In this document: one piece after another, positions 34,383 through 42,437 of the stretch
Layout of the letters: each line of letters starts with the position of its first letter
How positions within the stretch are numbered: the stretch's first letter is position 1
Origin: Rodentibacter abscessus
GTDB taxonomy: Bacteria; Pseudomonadota; Gammaproteobacteria; Enterobacterales; Pasteurellaceae
Length of the DNA: 64,000 bases
NCBI RefSeq assembly: GCF_047160095.1
Contig: NZ_AP038785.1
Span: 1,860,001 to 1,924,000 of the forward strand
Direction: 5' to 3'
The notes under the pieces: model-generated
Told to the model about the DNA's origin: nothing
The model's input: only the letters and a program-made list of their open reading frames with translations
Databases searched by the model: none
Translations under genes and position numbers: made by a program

Positions 34383-34538
34383 TGGTTCTCCGTTAAGTAA
34401 GGCCAAACGTCTAAATTAGCAAAACAATTTAAACCATAAACTCCAGTAAAAAAGCGCTTTGCGCTGCAAAGTTTCTCAATGAGAAATATTGCTGATGGGT
34501 TTTGGATATCCTGAAGATTAAAATACGGAGAAATCGCA
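34383..34538 (+). promoter_or_regulatory. rpsL-rpsG spacer with hairpins, candidate S7 regulatory region
   Basis: A 156-base intercistronic spacer with local hairpins: AGCGC/GCGCT at about 34453-34465 and TTTCTC/GAGAAA at about 34470-34486. In E. coli S7 represses translation by binding RNA in the rpsL-rpsG spacer. Position and fold potential suggest the same here, but no base-level match was established. Confidence 0.4.
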
Positions 34539-35009
34539 ATGCCACGTCGTCGTAGTGTTGAACCACGCAAGATTCTTCCAGATCCGAAATTCGGTTCAGA
34601 ATTACTTGCAAAATTTATTAATGTAATCATGGTAGACGGTAAAAAATCCGTTGCCGAATCAATCGTTTACGGTGCGTTAGAAACTTTATCTCAACGTACC
34701 GGTAAAGAACCTTTAGAAGCATTTGAAGCGGCACTTGAAAATGTGCGTCCGACCGTTGAGGTTAAATCCCGTCGTGTTGGTGGTTCTACTTACCAAGTAC
34801 CGGTTGAAGTACGTCCGGTTCGTCGTAACGCATTAGGTATGCGTTGGATTGTTGAAGCTGCACGTAAACGCGGTGACAAATCAATGGCTTTACGTCTTGC
34901 AAATGAATTGTCGGATGCATCCGATAACAAAGGCGCAGCAGTGAAAAAACGTGAAGATGTTCACCGTATGGCTGAAGCCAATAAAGCATTTGCTCACTAC
35001 CGTTGGTAA
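34539..35009 (+). CDS. rpsG: 30S ribosomal protein S7
   Basis: 156 residues, complete, from MPRRRSVEPRKILPDPKF to the C-terminal NKAFAHYRW, the length usual in Pasteurellaceae. It organises the 16S rRNA 3' domain and the E-site. Second gene of the str operon, with CGGAG before the start. Confidence 0.99.
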   Translation: MPRRRSVEPRKILPDPKFGSELLAKFINVIMVDGKKSVAESIVYGALETLSQRTGKEPLEAFEAALENVRPTVEVKSRRVGGSTYQVPVEVRPVRRNALGMRWIVEAARKRGDKSMALRLANELSDASDNKGAAVKKREDVHRMAEANKAFAHYRW

Positions 35010-35026
35010 TAAGCTTTTGAATTTAA

Positions 35027-35051
35027 AGGGCTTCATCATTGATGAAGCCTT
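35027..35051 (+). terminator. Stem-loop between rpsG and fusA
   Basis: AAGGGCTTCATC and GATGAAGCCTT pair almost perfectly around a 3-base loop. No T-run follows, so it is more likely an attenuator, processing site or mRNA stabiliser inside the str operon than a full stop. Confidence 0.6.
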
Positions 35052-35093
35052 ACCCTTATATAAATATATATTAAACTAAACAAGGTTATAATA

Positions 35094-37196
35094 ATGGCAC
35101 GTACAACTCCTATTGAAAGATATCGCAATATCGGTATTAGTGCGCACATTGATGCGGGTAAAACAACTACTACTGAACGTATCTTATTCTATACAGGTGT
35201 GAGCCACAAAATCGGTGAAGTACACGATGGTGCGGCAACAATGGACTGGATGGAACAAGAGCAAGAGCGCGGTATCACTATTACCTCTGCGGCAACGACT
35301 GCTTTCTGGTCTGGTATGTCACAGCAATTCCCACAACATCGTATTAACGTTATCGATACTCCGGGACACGTGGACTTTACTGTTGAAGTAGAACGTTCTA
35401 TGCGTGTTCTTGATGGTGCGGTAATGGTTTACTGTGCGGTGGGTGGTGTTCAGCCTCAATCAGAAACAGTATGGCGTCAAGCTAACAAATATGAAGTTCC
35501 ACGTATCGCGTTCGTTAATAAAATGGACCGTACCGGTGCGAATTTCTTACGTGTTGTTGAACAGTTAAAAACCCGTTTAGGAGCGAATGCCGTTCCTCTT
35601 CAACTTCCAATCGGTGCAGAAGATAATTTCACCGGCGTAGTTGACTTGATCAAAATGAAAGCAATCAACTGGAACGAAGCCGATCAAGGTATGACCTTCA
35701 CTTATGAAGATATTCCTGCCGATATGGTCGCAGACTGTGAAGAATGGCGTCAAAACCTAGTTGATGCAGCGGCTGAAGCATCAGAAGAATTGATGGAAAA
35801 ATACCTCGGCGGTGAAGATTTAACTGAAGAAGAGATCAAACTCGGTCTTCGCCAACGTGTATTAGCGAATGAAATTATCTTAGTAACCTGTGGTTCTGCA
35901 TTCAAAAACAAAGGTGTTCAAGCGATGCTTGATGCGGTTGTTGAATACTTGCCTGCGCCAACTGATATTCCGGCAATTAAAGGGATTAACCCGGATGAAA
36001 CCGAAGGTGAGCGTCATGCAAGTGATGATGAACCGTTCTCTTCACTCGCATTCAAAATCGCAACAGACCCGTTTGTAGGTAACTTGACCTTCTTCCGTGT
36101 GTACTCAGGTGTCATTAACTCAGGTGATACCGTGTTGAACTCTGTGCGTCAAAAACGTGAACGTTTTGGTCGTATTGTTCAAATGCATGCGAATAAACGT
36201 GAAGAAATTAAAGAAGTTCGCGCCGGTGATATTGCGGCGGCAATCGGCTTAAAAGATGTTACCACCGGTGATACATTGTGTGCGATTGAAGCTCCAATCA
36301 TCCTTGAACGTATGGAGTTCCCTGAGCCTGTAATTTCTGTTGCGGTAGAACCTAAGACAAAAGCAGACCAAGAGAAAATGGGTATTGCGTTAGGTCGCTT
36401 GGCGCAGGAAGACCCTTCATTCCGTGTTCATACTGATGAAGAATCCGGTGAGACAATTATTTCCGGTATGGGTGAATTGCACTTGGATATCATCGTTGAC
36501 CGTATGAAGCGTGAGTTCAAAGTAGAAGCGAATATCGGTAAACCGCAAGTATCTTACCGTGAAACAATCCGTACTCGTGTTAACGATGTTGAAGGTAAAC
36601 ACGCTAAACAATCCGGTGGTCGCGGTCAATACGGTCACGTTGTTATTGACTTGTACCCATTAGAGCCGGAAGGTCCGGGTTATGAGTTCGTGAATGAAAT
36701 CAAAGGTGGTGTGATTCCCGGTGAATATATTCCTGCCGTTGATAAAGGTATTCAAGAACAACTTAAATCAGGTCCATTAGCAGGTTATCCGGTAGTTGAT
36801 CTTGGTGTTCGTTTACACTTCGGTTCATACCATGATGTAGACTCATCTGAATTGGCGTTTAAACTTGCAGCTTCTTTAGCATTTAAAGCAGCGTTCGCAA
36901 AAGCAAACCCAGTCCTACTTGAGCCGATCATGAAAGTGGAAGTTGAAACTCCACCTGAGTATGTGGGTGATGTTATTGGTGATTTAAGCCGTCGTCGTGC
37001 TATGGTTAACGGTCAAGAAGCGAATGAATTCGTTGTTAAAATTGACGCAGAAGTTCCTCTTTCTGAAATGTTCGGTTATGCAACGGACTTACGTTCACAA
37101 ACTCAAGGTCGTGCATCATACTCAATGGAACCGTTAAAATATGCTGAAGCTCCGACAAGTGTTGCGGCTGCAGTAATTGAAGCGCGTAAAAAATAA
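35094..37196 (+). CDS. fusA: Elongation factor G
   Basis: 700 residues. G-domain motifs AHIDAGKTTTTE (about residues 17-28), DTPGHVDF (about 88-95) and NKMD (about 142-145), then domains II-V ending in VIEARKK. It catalyses translocation of tRNA and mRNA on the ribosome. Third gene of the str operon. Confidence 0.99.
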   Translation: MARTTPIERYRNIGISAHIDAGKTTTTERILFYTGVSHKIGEVHDGAATMDWMEQEQERGITITSAATTAFWSGMSQQFPQHRINVIDTPGHVDFTVEVERSMRVLDGAVMVYCAVGGVQPQSETVWRQANKYEVPRIAFVNKMDRTGANFLRVVEQLKTRLGANAVPLQLPIGAEDNFTGVVDLIKMKAINWNEADQGMTFTYEDIPADMVADCEEWRQNLVDAAAEASEELMEKYLGGEDLTEEEIKLGLRQRVLANEIILVTCGSAFKNKGVQAMLDAVVEYLPAPTDIPAIKGINPDETEGERHASDDEPFSSLAFKIATDPFVGNLTFFRVYSGVINSGDTVLNSVRQKRERFGRIVQMHANKREEIKEVRAGDIAAAIGLKDVTTGDTLCAIEAPIILERMEFPEPVISVAVEPKTKADQEKMGIALGRLAQEDPSFRVHTDEESGETIISGMGELHLDIIVDRMKREFKVEANIGKPQVSYRETIRTRVNDVEGKHAKQSGGRGQYGHVVIDLYPLEPEGPGYEFVNEIKGGVIPGEYIPAVDKGIQEQLKSGPLAGYPVVDLGVRLHFGSYHDVDSSELAFKLAASLAFKAAFAKANPVLLEPIMKVEVETPPEYVGDVIGDLSRRRAMVNGQEANEFVVKIDAEVPLSEMFGYATDLRSQTQGRASYSMEPLKYAEAPTSVAAAVIEARKK

Positions 37197-37259
37197 TTTT
37201 TGTAAACCAGCGGTGTAAAATAACTTTGTTTTATACCGCACTTTTAGGAAATATTAGCA

Positions 37260-38444
37260 ATGTCTAAAGAAAAATTTGAACGTACAAAACCGCACGTAAA
37301 CGTGGGTACAATCGGCCACGTTGACCACGGTAAAACAACTTTAACAGCAGCGATCACAACCGTATTAGCAAAACACTACGGTGGAGCGGCTCGCGCATTT
37401 GACCAAATTGATAACGCGCCGGAAGAAAAAGCGCGTGGTATCACCATCAACACCTCACACGTTGAATACGATACCCCGACCCGTCACTACGCACACGTAG
37501 ACTGTCCGGGACACGCCGACTACGTAAAAAACATGATTACCGGTGCGGCACAAATGGACGGTGCGATTCTAGTCGTAGCGGCAACAGACGGTCCAATGCC
37601 ACAAACCCGTGAACACATCTTATTAGGTCGCCAAGTAGGTGTACCTTACATCATCGTATTCTTAAACAAATGCGATATGGTAGATGATGAAGAATTATTA
37701 GAATTAGTAGAGATGGAAGTACGTGAACTTCTTTCTCAATATGACTTCCCGGGTGATGACACACCAATCGTACGCGGTTCAGCCTTAAAAGCATTAGAAG
37801 GCGATGCAGCGTGGGAAGAAAAAATCCTAGAATTAGCAAACCACTTAGACACTTACATTCCGGAGCCTGAGCGTGCGATTGACCAACCGTTCCTTCTTCC
37901 GATTGAAGACGTATTCTCAATTTCAGGTCGTGGAACAGTAGTAACGGGTCGTGTAGAGCGTGGAATTATCCGTACGGGTGATGAAGTTGAAATCGTTGGT
38001 ATCAAAGAGACAGCGAAAACAACCGTAACGGGTGTAGAAATGTTCCGTAAATTACTTGACGAAGGTCGTGCGGGTGAAAACATCGGTGCATTATTACGTG
38101 GTACGAAACGTGAAGAAATCGAACGTGGTCAAGTATTAGCGAAACCGGGTTCAATCACCCCACACACAGACTTCGAATCAGAAGTGTACGTATTATCGAA
38201 AGATGAAGGTGGTCGTCATACTCCGTTCTTCAAAGGTTACCGTCCACAATTCTATTTCCGTACGACAGACGTAACGGGTACAATTGAGTTACCGGAAGGT
38301 GTTGAAATGGTAATGCCTGGAGATAACATCAAAATGACGGTAAGCTTGATTCACCCGATTGCGATGGACCAAGGTTTACGTTTTGCGATTCGTGAAGGTG
38401 GTCGTACAGTAGGTGCGGGCGTAGTAGCGAAAATTATCAAATAA
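37260..38444 (+). CDS. tuf: Elongation factor Tu, copy 1
   Basis: 394 residues with GHVDHGKT (about residues 19-26), DCPGHADY (about 81-88) and NKCD (about 136-139). It delivers aminoacyl-tRNA to the ribosome. Last gene of the str operon, the usual tufA position. By reading, its nucleotide sequence is identical to the copy at 49371-50555, and identity continues 40 bases past the stop, which points to recent gene conversion. Confidence 0.99.
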   Translation: MSKEKFERTKPHVNVGTIGHVDHGKTTLTAAITTVLAKHYGGAARAFDQIDNAPEEKARGITINTSHVEYDTPTRHYAHVDCPGHADYVKNMITGAAQMDGAILVVAATDGPMPQTREHILLGRQVGVPYIIVFLNKCDMVDDEELLELVEMEVRELLSQYDFPGDDTPIVRGSALKALEGDAAWEEKILELANHLDTYIPEPERAIDQPFLLPIEDVFSISGRGTVVTGRVERGIIRTGDEVEIVGIKETAKTTVTGVEMFRKLLDEGRAGENIGALLRGTKREEIERGQVLAKPGSITPHTDFESEVYVLSKDEGGRHTPFFKGYRPQFYFRTTDVTGTIELPEGVEMVMPGDNIKMTVSLIHPIAMDQGLRFAIREGGRTVGAGVVAKIIK

Positions 38445-38472
38445 TGAATTTGATGATTAAAGATTGAATAAG

Positions 38473-38500
38473 AAGGCAGGTCGGGAGATCTGCCTTTTGT
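38473..38500 (+). terminator. Terminator after tuf copy 1
   Basis: AAGGCAG/CTGCCTT stem with a 10-base loop followed by TTTTGTCT. It is the same hairpin as after the second tuf, differing at one loop base and in the T-run. Confidence 0.85.
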
Positions 38501-38583
38501 CTATTTGATAATGACTAGTGCTTGAAGTTTAATCAAAAAGTGCGGTCATTTTTATGGAATAGAAATGTTTCAGAGGATTTTCT

Positions 38584-39402
38584 ATGTTAAAACAACCCTT
38601 TCGAGCAGTTGTCTCGGATCTTGACGGTACTTTATTAAATACCAACCACATGATTGGTGACTTTACTATTGATACTTTAAATAAGTTAGAGCAGCAGGGA
38701 ACTGACATTATTCTTGCAACAGGAAGGAATCACACAGACGTTTCTTCTATTCTTGGAAAAATAGGTGCGGAACGTGCGGTAATGATCACATCAAACGGGG
38801 CAAGAGCTAGAGACCTTGAGGGAAATCTTATTTATAGTAATAGTTTACCGGAAGATGTTGTATTTGAATTGTATAAAACCCCCTTCGATGATGATAGAGT
38901 TTGTTTAAATGCTTACCATGATGAAGGCTGGTTTATTAATAGGGATGTACCGGTTCTAAAAAAATTTCATCAAGACTCCAATTTTATGTATGAAGTGGTT
39001 GATTTTTCTCAGCATCATGCGCGTGCAGTAGAAAAACTCTTCTTTATTGGTAAAACACCGGAAGATTTAGTGGGTGTTGAGCGATATTTACGTGAACATT
39101 TTGGTGATAGAACAACGATAGTTTATTCCGCATTAACGTGTTTAGAGGTTATGAATAAAGATGTTTCTAAAGGTAGCGCTTTAAAATATGTGTTAGCTCA
39201 ACGAGATTATAATTTAGAAGATTGTATTGCTTTCGGAGATGGAATGAATGATGTGGAAATGTTAACGAATGTGGGAAAAGGTTGCATAATGGAGAATGCT
39301 GATATTCGTTTAAAGCAGGCCTGCCCATCGCTTGAACAAATTGGCTCAAATAAAGATGAAGCTGTCGCACAATATCTTAGAGACATTTTTGGAATAAAAT
39401 AA
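38584..39402 (+). CDS. HAD-superfamily Cof-type phosphatase
   Basis: 272 residues, HAD type IIB. Motif I is SDLDGTLLN (about residues 11-19), motif II the TGRN at about 41-44, and motif IV FGDGMNDVEML (about 219-229). Cof-type enzymes dephosphorylate sugar phosphates, PLP or nucleotides; the substrate cannot be told from sequence. Its stop shares one base with the start of the fluoride channel gene, so the two are co-translated. Confidence 0.88.
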   Translation: MLKQPFRAVVSDLDGTLLNTNHMIGDFTIDTLNKLEQQGTDIILATGRNHTDVSSILGKIGAERAVMITSNGARARDLEGNLIYSNSLPEDVVFELYKTPFDDDRVCLNAYHDEGWFINRDVPVLKKFHQDSNFMYEVVDFSQHHARAVEKLFFIGKTPEDLVGVERYLREHFGDRTTIVYSALTCLEVMNKDVSKGSALKYVLAQRDYNLEDCIAFGDGMNDVEMLTNVGKGCIMENADIRLKQACPSLEQIGSNKDEAVAQYLRDIFGIK

Positions 39403-39785
39403 TGTGGCAATCATTATTATGTGTGGGGAGTGGGGCAATCCTTGGCGCATTAGGCCGCTGGGGATTAAGTCAATGGCTTAATCCTTTCTTTTCTTCCATC
39501 GCATTTGGCACATTGCTGGCTAATCTGATTGGATGTTTTTTGATGGGGATAGTTATTGCTATATTTTGGCAATATCCACAAGTCAGTACACTGTGGAAAT
39601 TATTTATTGTTACCGGATTTCTCGGGTCGCTTACGACTTTTTCCTCTTTTTCCGGTGAAGTGATTGAACAACTTATGTCTGAGAAATGGTTTAACGGTAT
39701 TACCGTCATTTTTGTTCATTTATTTGGAGGATTGATTTGTACTATTTTGGGGATTTTATTGTGCAAACTATTCATTAAATTCTAG
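39402..39785 (+). CDS. crcB: Fluoride-specific ion channel CrcB/Fluc
   Basis: 127 residues with four membrane helices. Family motifs are GAILGALGRWGLS (about 10-22), the asparagine of LLANLIGCFLMG (about 39-50) and GFLGSLTTFSSFSGE (about 71-85). Dimeric antiparallel channels of this family export fluoride. I see no fluoride riboswitch upstream. It converges on recX with a single base between the stop codons. Confidence 0.95.
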   Translation: MWQSLLCVGSGAILGALGRWGLSQWLNPFFSSIAFGTLLANLIGCFLMGIVIAIFWQYPQVSTLWKLFIVTGFLGSLTTFSSFSGEVIEQLMSEKWFNGITVIFVHLFGGLICTILGILLCKLFIKF

Positions 39786-39786
39786 G

Positions 39787-40236
39787 CTAAAAATTATCTT
39801 CCGGAGCAGAACCGATAAAGTCGGAAAATTCTTCACCGGAAAAACCATGAGAAAGCATATATTGCCAAATTTTTTGCTTATTTTTTAGTGTTTGCTTTTC
39901 GGTATAATTCGGAAATTTTTTTCTTAATGTCGTAAGAACAACAGATTCCCAATCTACATTCGTTTCAGAAAGGGTTTCTTCAATAACATCTGTTGTTATA
40001 CCTTTTAATTGGTGAAGTTCTTGTCTAATTCGATTAATGCCATATCCTCGTTGGGAACGGGCGTTAATATAGTTTTCTGCGAAACGTTTATCATTTTGCC
40101 AGTTTTTTTGCTGACAATAAGCTAATACGTTTTCGATCTCTTCTTCGGAAAAGTTTTTTTCCTGCATTTTATTGCGGAGTTCAAATTCACTGTATTCGCG
40201 GCGTGCCAGTAAATTTATGACATAATTTAAAGCCAT
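39787..40236 (-). CDS. recX: Regulatory protein RecX
   Basis: 149 residues from ATG at 40236 (MALNYVINLLARREYSEFEL) with GGAAAA upstream; two earlier in-frame ATGs are less well placed. Three-helix repeats of the RecX family, including NEDKRFAENYINARSQRGYG-like sequence near residue 50. It binds RecA filaments and limits their growth. It lies 150 bases downstream of recA, with a short MITE in the gap. Confidence 0.9.
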   Translation of the reverse strand: MALNYVINLLARREYSEFELRNKMQEKNFSEEEIENVLAYCQQKNWQNDKRFAENYINARSQRGYGINRIRQELHQLKGITTDVIEETLSETNVDWESVVLTTLRKKFPNYTEKQTLKNKQKIWQYMLSHGFSGEEFSDFIGSAPEDNF

Positions 40237-40280
40237 TGTTTTTTCCATAAAAAGTGCGGTCAAAATTTAACGAGAAATTT

Positions 40281-40351
40281 CACAATTATGTTAGACACAG
40301 TTGCTACAAAATCGTTATTTAACAATATTTGTGCAACTGCTACATAATAAT
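40281..40351. mobile_element. Short MITE-like element between recA and recX
   Basis: Terminal inverted repeats: ACAATTATGT and the complement of ACATAATAAT, continuing into AGTTGC(T/A)ACAAA on both sides. A 9-base direct repeat GAGAAATTT flanks the element at 40272-40280 and 40352-40360, as expected of a target duplication. It has the same ends as the 153-bp elements at 47548 and 55083 but lacks their GC-rich centre. Confidence 0.7.
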
Positions 40352-40385
40352 GAGAAATTTGACCGCACTTGATCAAGGTTAAAGA

Positions 40386-41444
40386 CTATTCTAATTCTTC
40401 TGAAGAATCCTGTTCGGCTTGTTCAATATCCGCCATAAGTGATTGTTCAGGGTTCGCAACTAATTCGGCGCGGAGTTTAGATTCTAGCTCTCCCGCTTTT
40501 TCCGGATTTTCGTGTAGCCATTTCATTGCATTGGCTTTACCTTGACCAATTTTCTCACCATTATAGGCATACCAAGCACCTGATTTATCGACGAGTTTAT
40601 GTTTTACACCGAGTTCAATCAATTCACCGGCTTTTGAAATTCCTTCCCCATAAAGAATTTGGAAGTCTACTTGGCGGAATGGCGCGGCAAGTTTGTTTTT
40701 TACTACTTTTACTTTTGTTTCATTACCGATAATTTCATCACCATCTTTTACAGAGCCGGTGCGACGAATGTCTAAGCGAACGGAAGAGTAGAATTTAAGC
40801 GCATTACCGCCGGTCGTTGTTTCAGGATTACCGAACATTACCCCGATTTTCATACGGATTTGGTTGATAAAGATAACCAAACAGTTAGCATTTTTAATTT
40901 GACCGGTTAATTTACGTAACGCTTGAGACATTAAGCGGGCTTGTAAACCCATATGGGAATCTCCCATATCTCCTTCAATTTCCGCTTTTGGTGTAAGTGC
41001 GGCGACAGAGTCCACAATAACTACATCAACCGCACCGGAGCGAACAAGAGCATCACAGATTTCAAGCGCCTGTTCACCATTGTCCGGCTGAGAAACCAGC
41101 AATTCCTTTACATCAACCCCAAGTTTCGCCGCATAAATAGGATCAAGAGCGTGCTCGGCATCAATAAAGGCACAGGTTTTGCCTGCTTTTTGTGCTTGAG
41201 CGATAACGGAGAGGGTTAGTGTGGTTTTACCGGAAGACTCCGGTCCAAAAATCTCAACGATACGCCCCATTGGTAAACCGCCGATACCTAATGCAACATC
41301 CAAACCGATTGATCCTGTTGAGATTGATTCAACATCAAGTGTTTTGGTGTCCCCCAATTTCATGATCGAGCCTTTACCGAATTGTTTTTCAATTTGCCCT
41401 AATGCCGCAGCAAGTGCTTTTTGTTTTTCTTCTTGAGTTGCCAT
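40386..41444 (-). CDS. recA: Recombinase RecA
   Basis: 352 residues. Walker A GPESSGKTT (about residues 67-75), Walker B region VDVVIVDSVAAL (about 139-150), DNA-binding loops MGLQARLMSQALRKL and GGNALKFYSSVRLD. It forms the filament for homologous recombination, transformation and LexA cleavage. The acidic C-terminal tail (DIEQAEQDSSEELE) is complete. Promoter carries a LexA box. Confidence 0.99.
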   Translation of the reverse strand: MATQEEKQKALAAALGQIEKQFGKGSIMKLGDTKTLDVESISTGSIGLDVALGIGGLPMGRIVEIFGPESSGKTTLTLSVIAQAQKAGKTCAFIDAEHALDPIYAAKLGVDVKELLVSQPDNGEQALEICDALVRSGAVDVVIVDSVAALTPKAEIEGDMGDSHMGLQARLMSQALRKLTGQIKNANCLVIFINQIRMKIGVMFGNPETTTGGNALKFYSSVRLDIRRTGSVKDGDEIIGNETKVKVVKNKLAAPFRQVDFQILYGEGISKAGELIELGVKHKLVDKSGAWYAYNGEKIGQGKANAMKWLHENPEKAGELESKLRAELVANPEQSLMADIEQAEQDSSEELE

Positions 41445-41478
41445 TTTTTAACCTTTTTGCGTTGTCAAATTTTTGTAG

Positions 41479-41507
41479 ATTGTATCTGTATTGATATACA
41501 GTATCAA
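41479..41507 (-). promoter_or_regulatory. recA promoter with LexA (SOS) box
   Basis: On the minus strand TTGATA (41507-41502) and TACAAT (41484-41479) are spaced by 17 bases. The spacer is a 16-bp SOS box, CTGT-N8-ACAG at 41486-41501, plus one base. LexA binding would cover both promoter boxes. Confidence 0.93.
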
Positions 41508-41596
41508 GTGAATTTTTATCTTTGTGATAAAAATGTGAATCTGATCGTAAACATAGAAGAGGAAAAGGCGAAAATACAGAAATTATACTTTTAACT

Positions 41597-41629
41597 AAAA
41601 GGCGTTTTTGATTTTTCAAAAACGCCTTA
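41597..41629 (-). terminator. Terminator after udp
   Basis: Long stem AAGGCGTTTTTGA/TCAAAAACGCCTT with a 5-base loop and TTTTA on the minus-strand exit side. It separates udp from the recA promoter. Confidence 0.88.
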
Positions 41630-41633
41630 CTTG

Positions 41634-42392
41634 TTAAGCCAATAATTTTCTTGCGGCTTCAACCACCACTGAAATTGCTTTTTCTTCAGTGTCTTTGATT
41701 GTTGCCTCATTTGGGATTTCTTGTTGGGTGCGGTTTACGATTGCGCCCGCAACCATTCCTCCCCGTAGTCCCAAGGCATTACACATAGTAAATAGTGTTG
41801 CCGCCTCCATTTCATAGTTCATTACATTGAGGTCTTGCCATTGTTTGAGTGAACCTTGATAAGCGCGATAAACCTTGCCGCTGTAGGTGTCGTAACGTTC
41901 TTGACCCGGATAGAAGGTGTCTGATGAGGCGGTAATACCTACCAAAGGTTTAATACCTTTTTCTTTTGCAGCATTGAATAATGCGGTGACACATTCAAAA
42001 TCTGCCACGGCAGGGTATTCTAGAGGGGCGAAATGTAAGCTTGCTCCGTCTAAACGCACCGCTCCTGTGGTGACTAGGATGTCGCCTACATTAATATGCG
42101 GTTGAATTGCTCCGGTTGTACCGATACGTAAGAATGTACGCACGCCAAGTTGTGCTAATTCTTCCACGCAAATGGAGGTTGAAGGGCCGCCAATACCGGT
42201 AGAACAAACCACAAGAGGCTGACCGTTCAGATAGCCAAGCCAAGAAGTAAATTCTCGGGTACTGGTGAGAAATTCCGGGTTCTCCAAATGTTTGGCGATA
42301 CGCTCGGTACGTGCCGGATCACCGGGAATTATAGCGAGAGTCGCACCTTTTAATTGGGCTTTCGTTAAGTTTAAGTGAAAGACATCTGACAT
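41634..42392 (-). CDS. udp: Uridine phosphorylase
   Basis: 252 residues. Phosphate-site GDPARTERIAKHLEN (about residues 24-38), RIGTTGAIQ (about 91-99) and the specificity region MNYEMEAATLFTMC (about 193-206). It converts uridine and phosphate to uracil and ribose 1-phosphate. It is preceded by AAGGAG. It follows the HerA-like ATPase gene by 45 bases and probably shares its transcript. Confidence 0.96.
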   Translation of the reverse strand: MSDVFHLNLTKAQLKGATLAIIPGDPARTERIAKHLENPEFLTSTREFTSWLGYLNGQPLVVCSTGIGGPSTSICVEELAQLGVRTFLRIGTTGAIQPHINVGDILVTTGAVRLDGASLHFAPLEYPAVADFECVTALFNAAKEKGIKPLVGITASSDTFYPGQERYDTYSGKVYRAYQGSLKQWQDLNVMNYEMEAATLFTMCNALGLRGGMVAGAIVNRTQQEIPNEATIKDTEEKAISVVVEAARKLLA

Positions 42393-42437
42393 AGTTTTCT
42401 CCTTATAAATAGCGGTAAAAATGACCGCACTTTTTTG

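Noticed and set aside
37651..38083. Minus-strand open frames inside tuf (and again at 49762-50194)
   Set aside because: They are shadows of a strongly biased coding sequence and are repeated only because the two tuf genes are identical.
38501..38583. Fluoride riboswitch ahead of the HAD-crcB pair
   Set aside because: No match to the conserved riboswitch core was visible; the gap holds an uptake signal and an ordinary leader.
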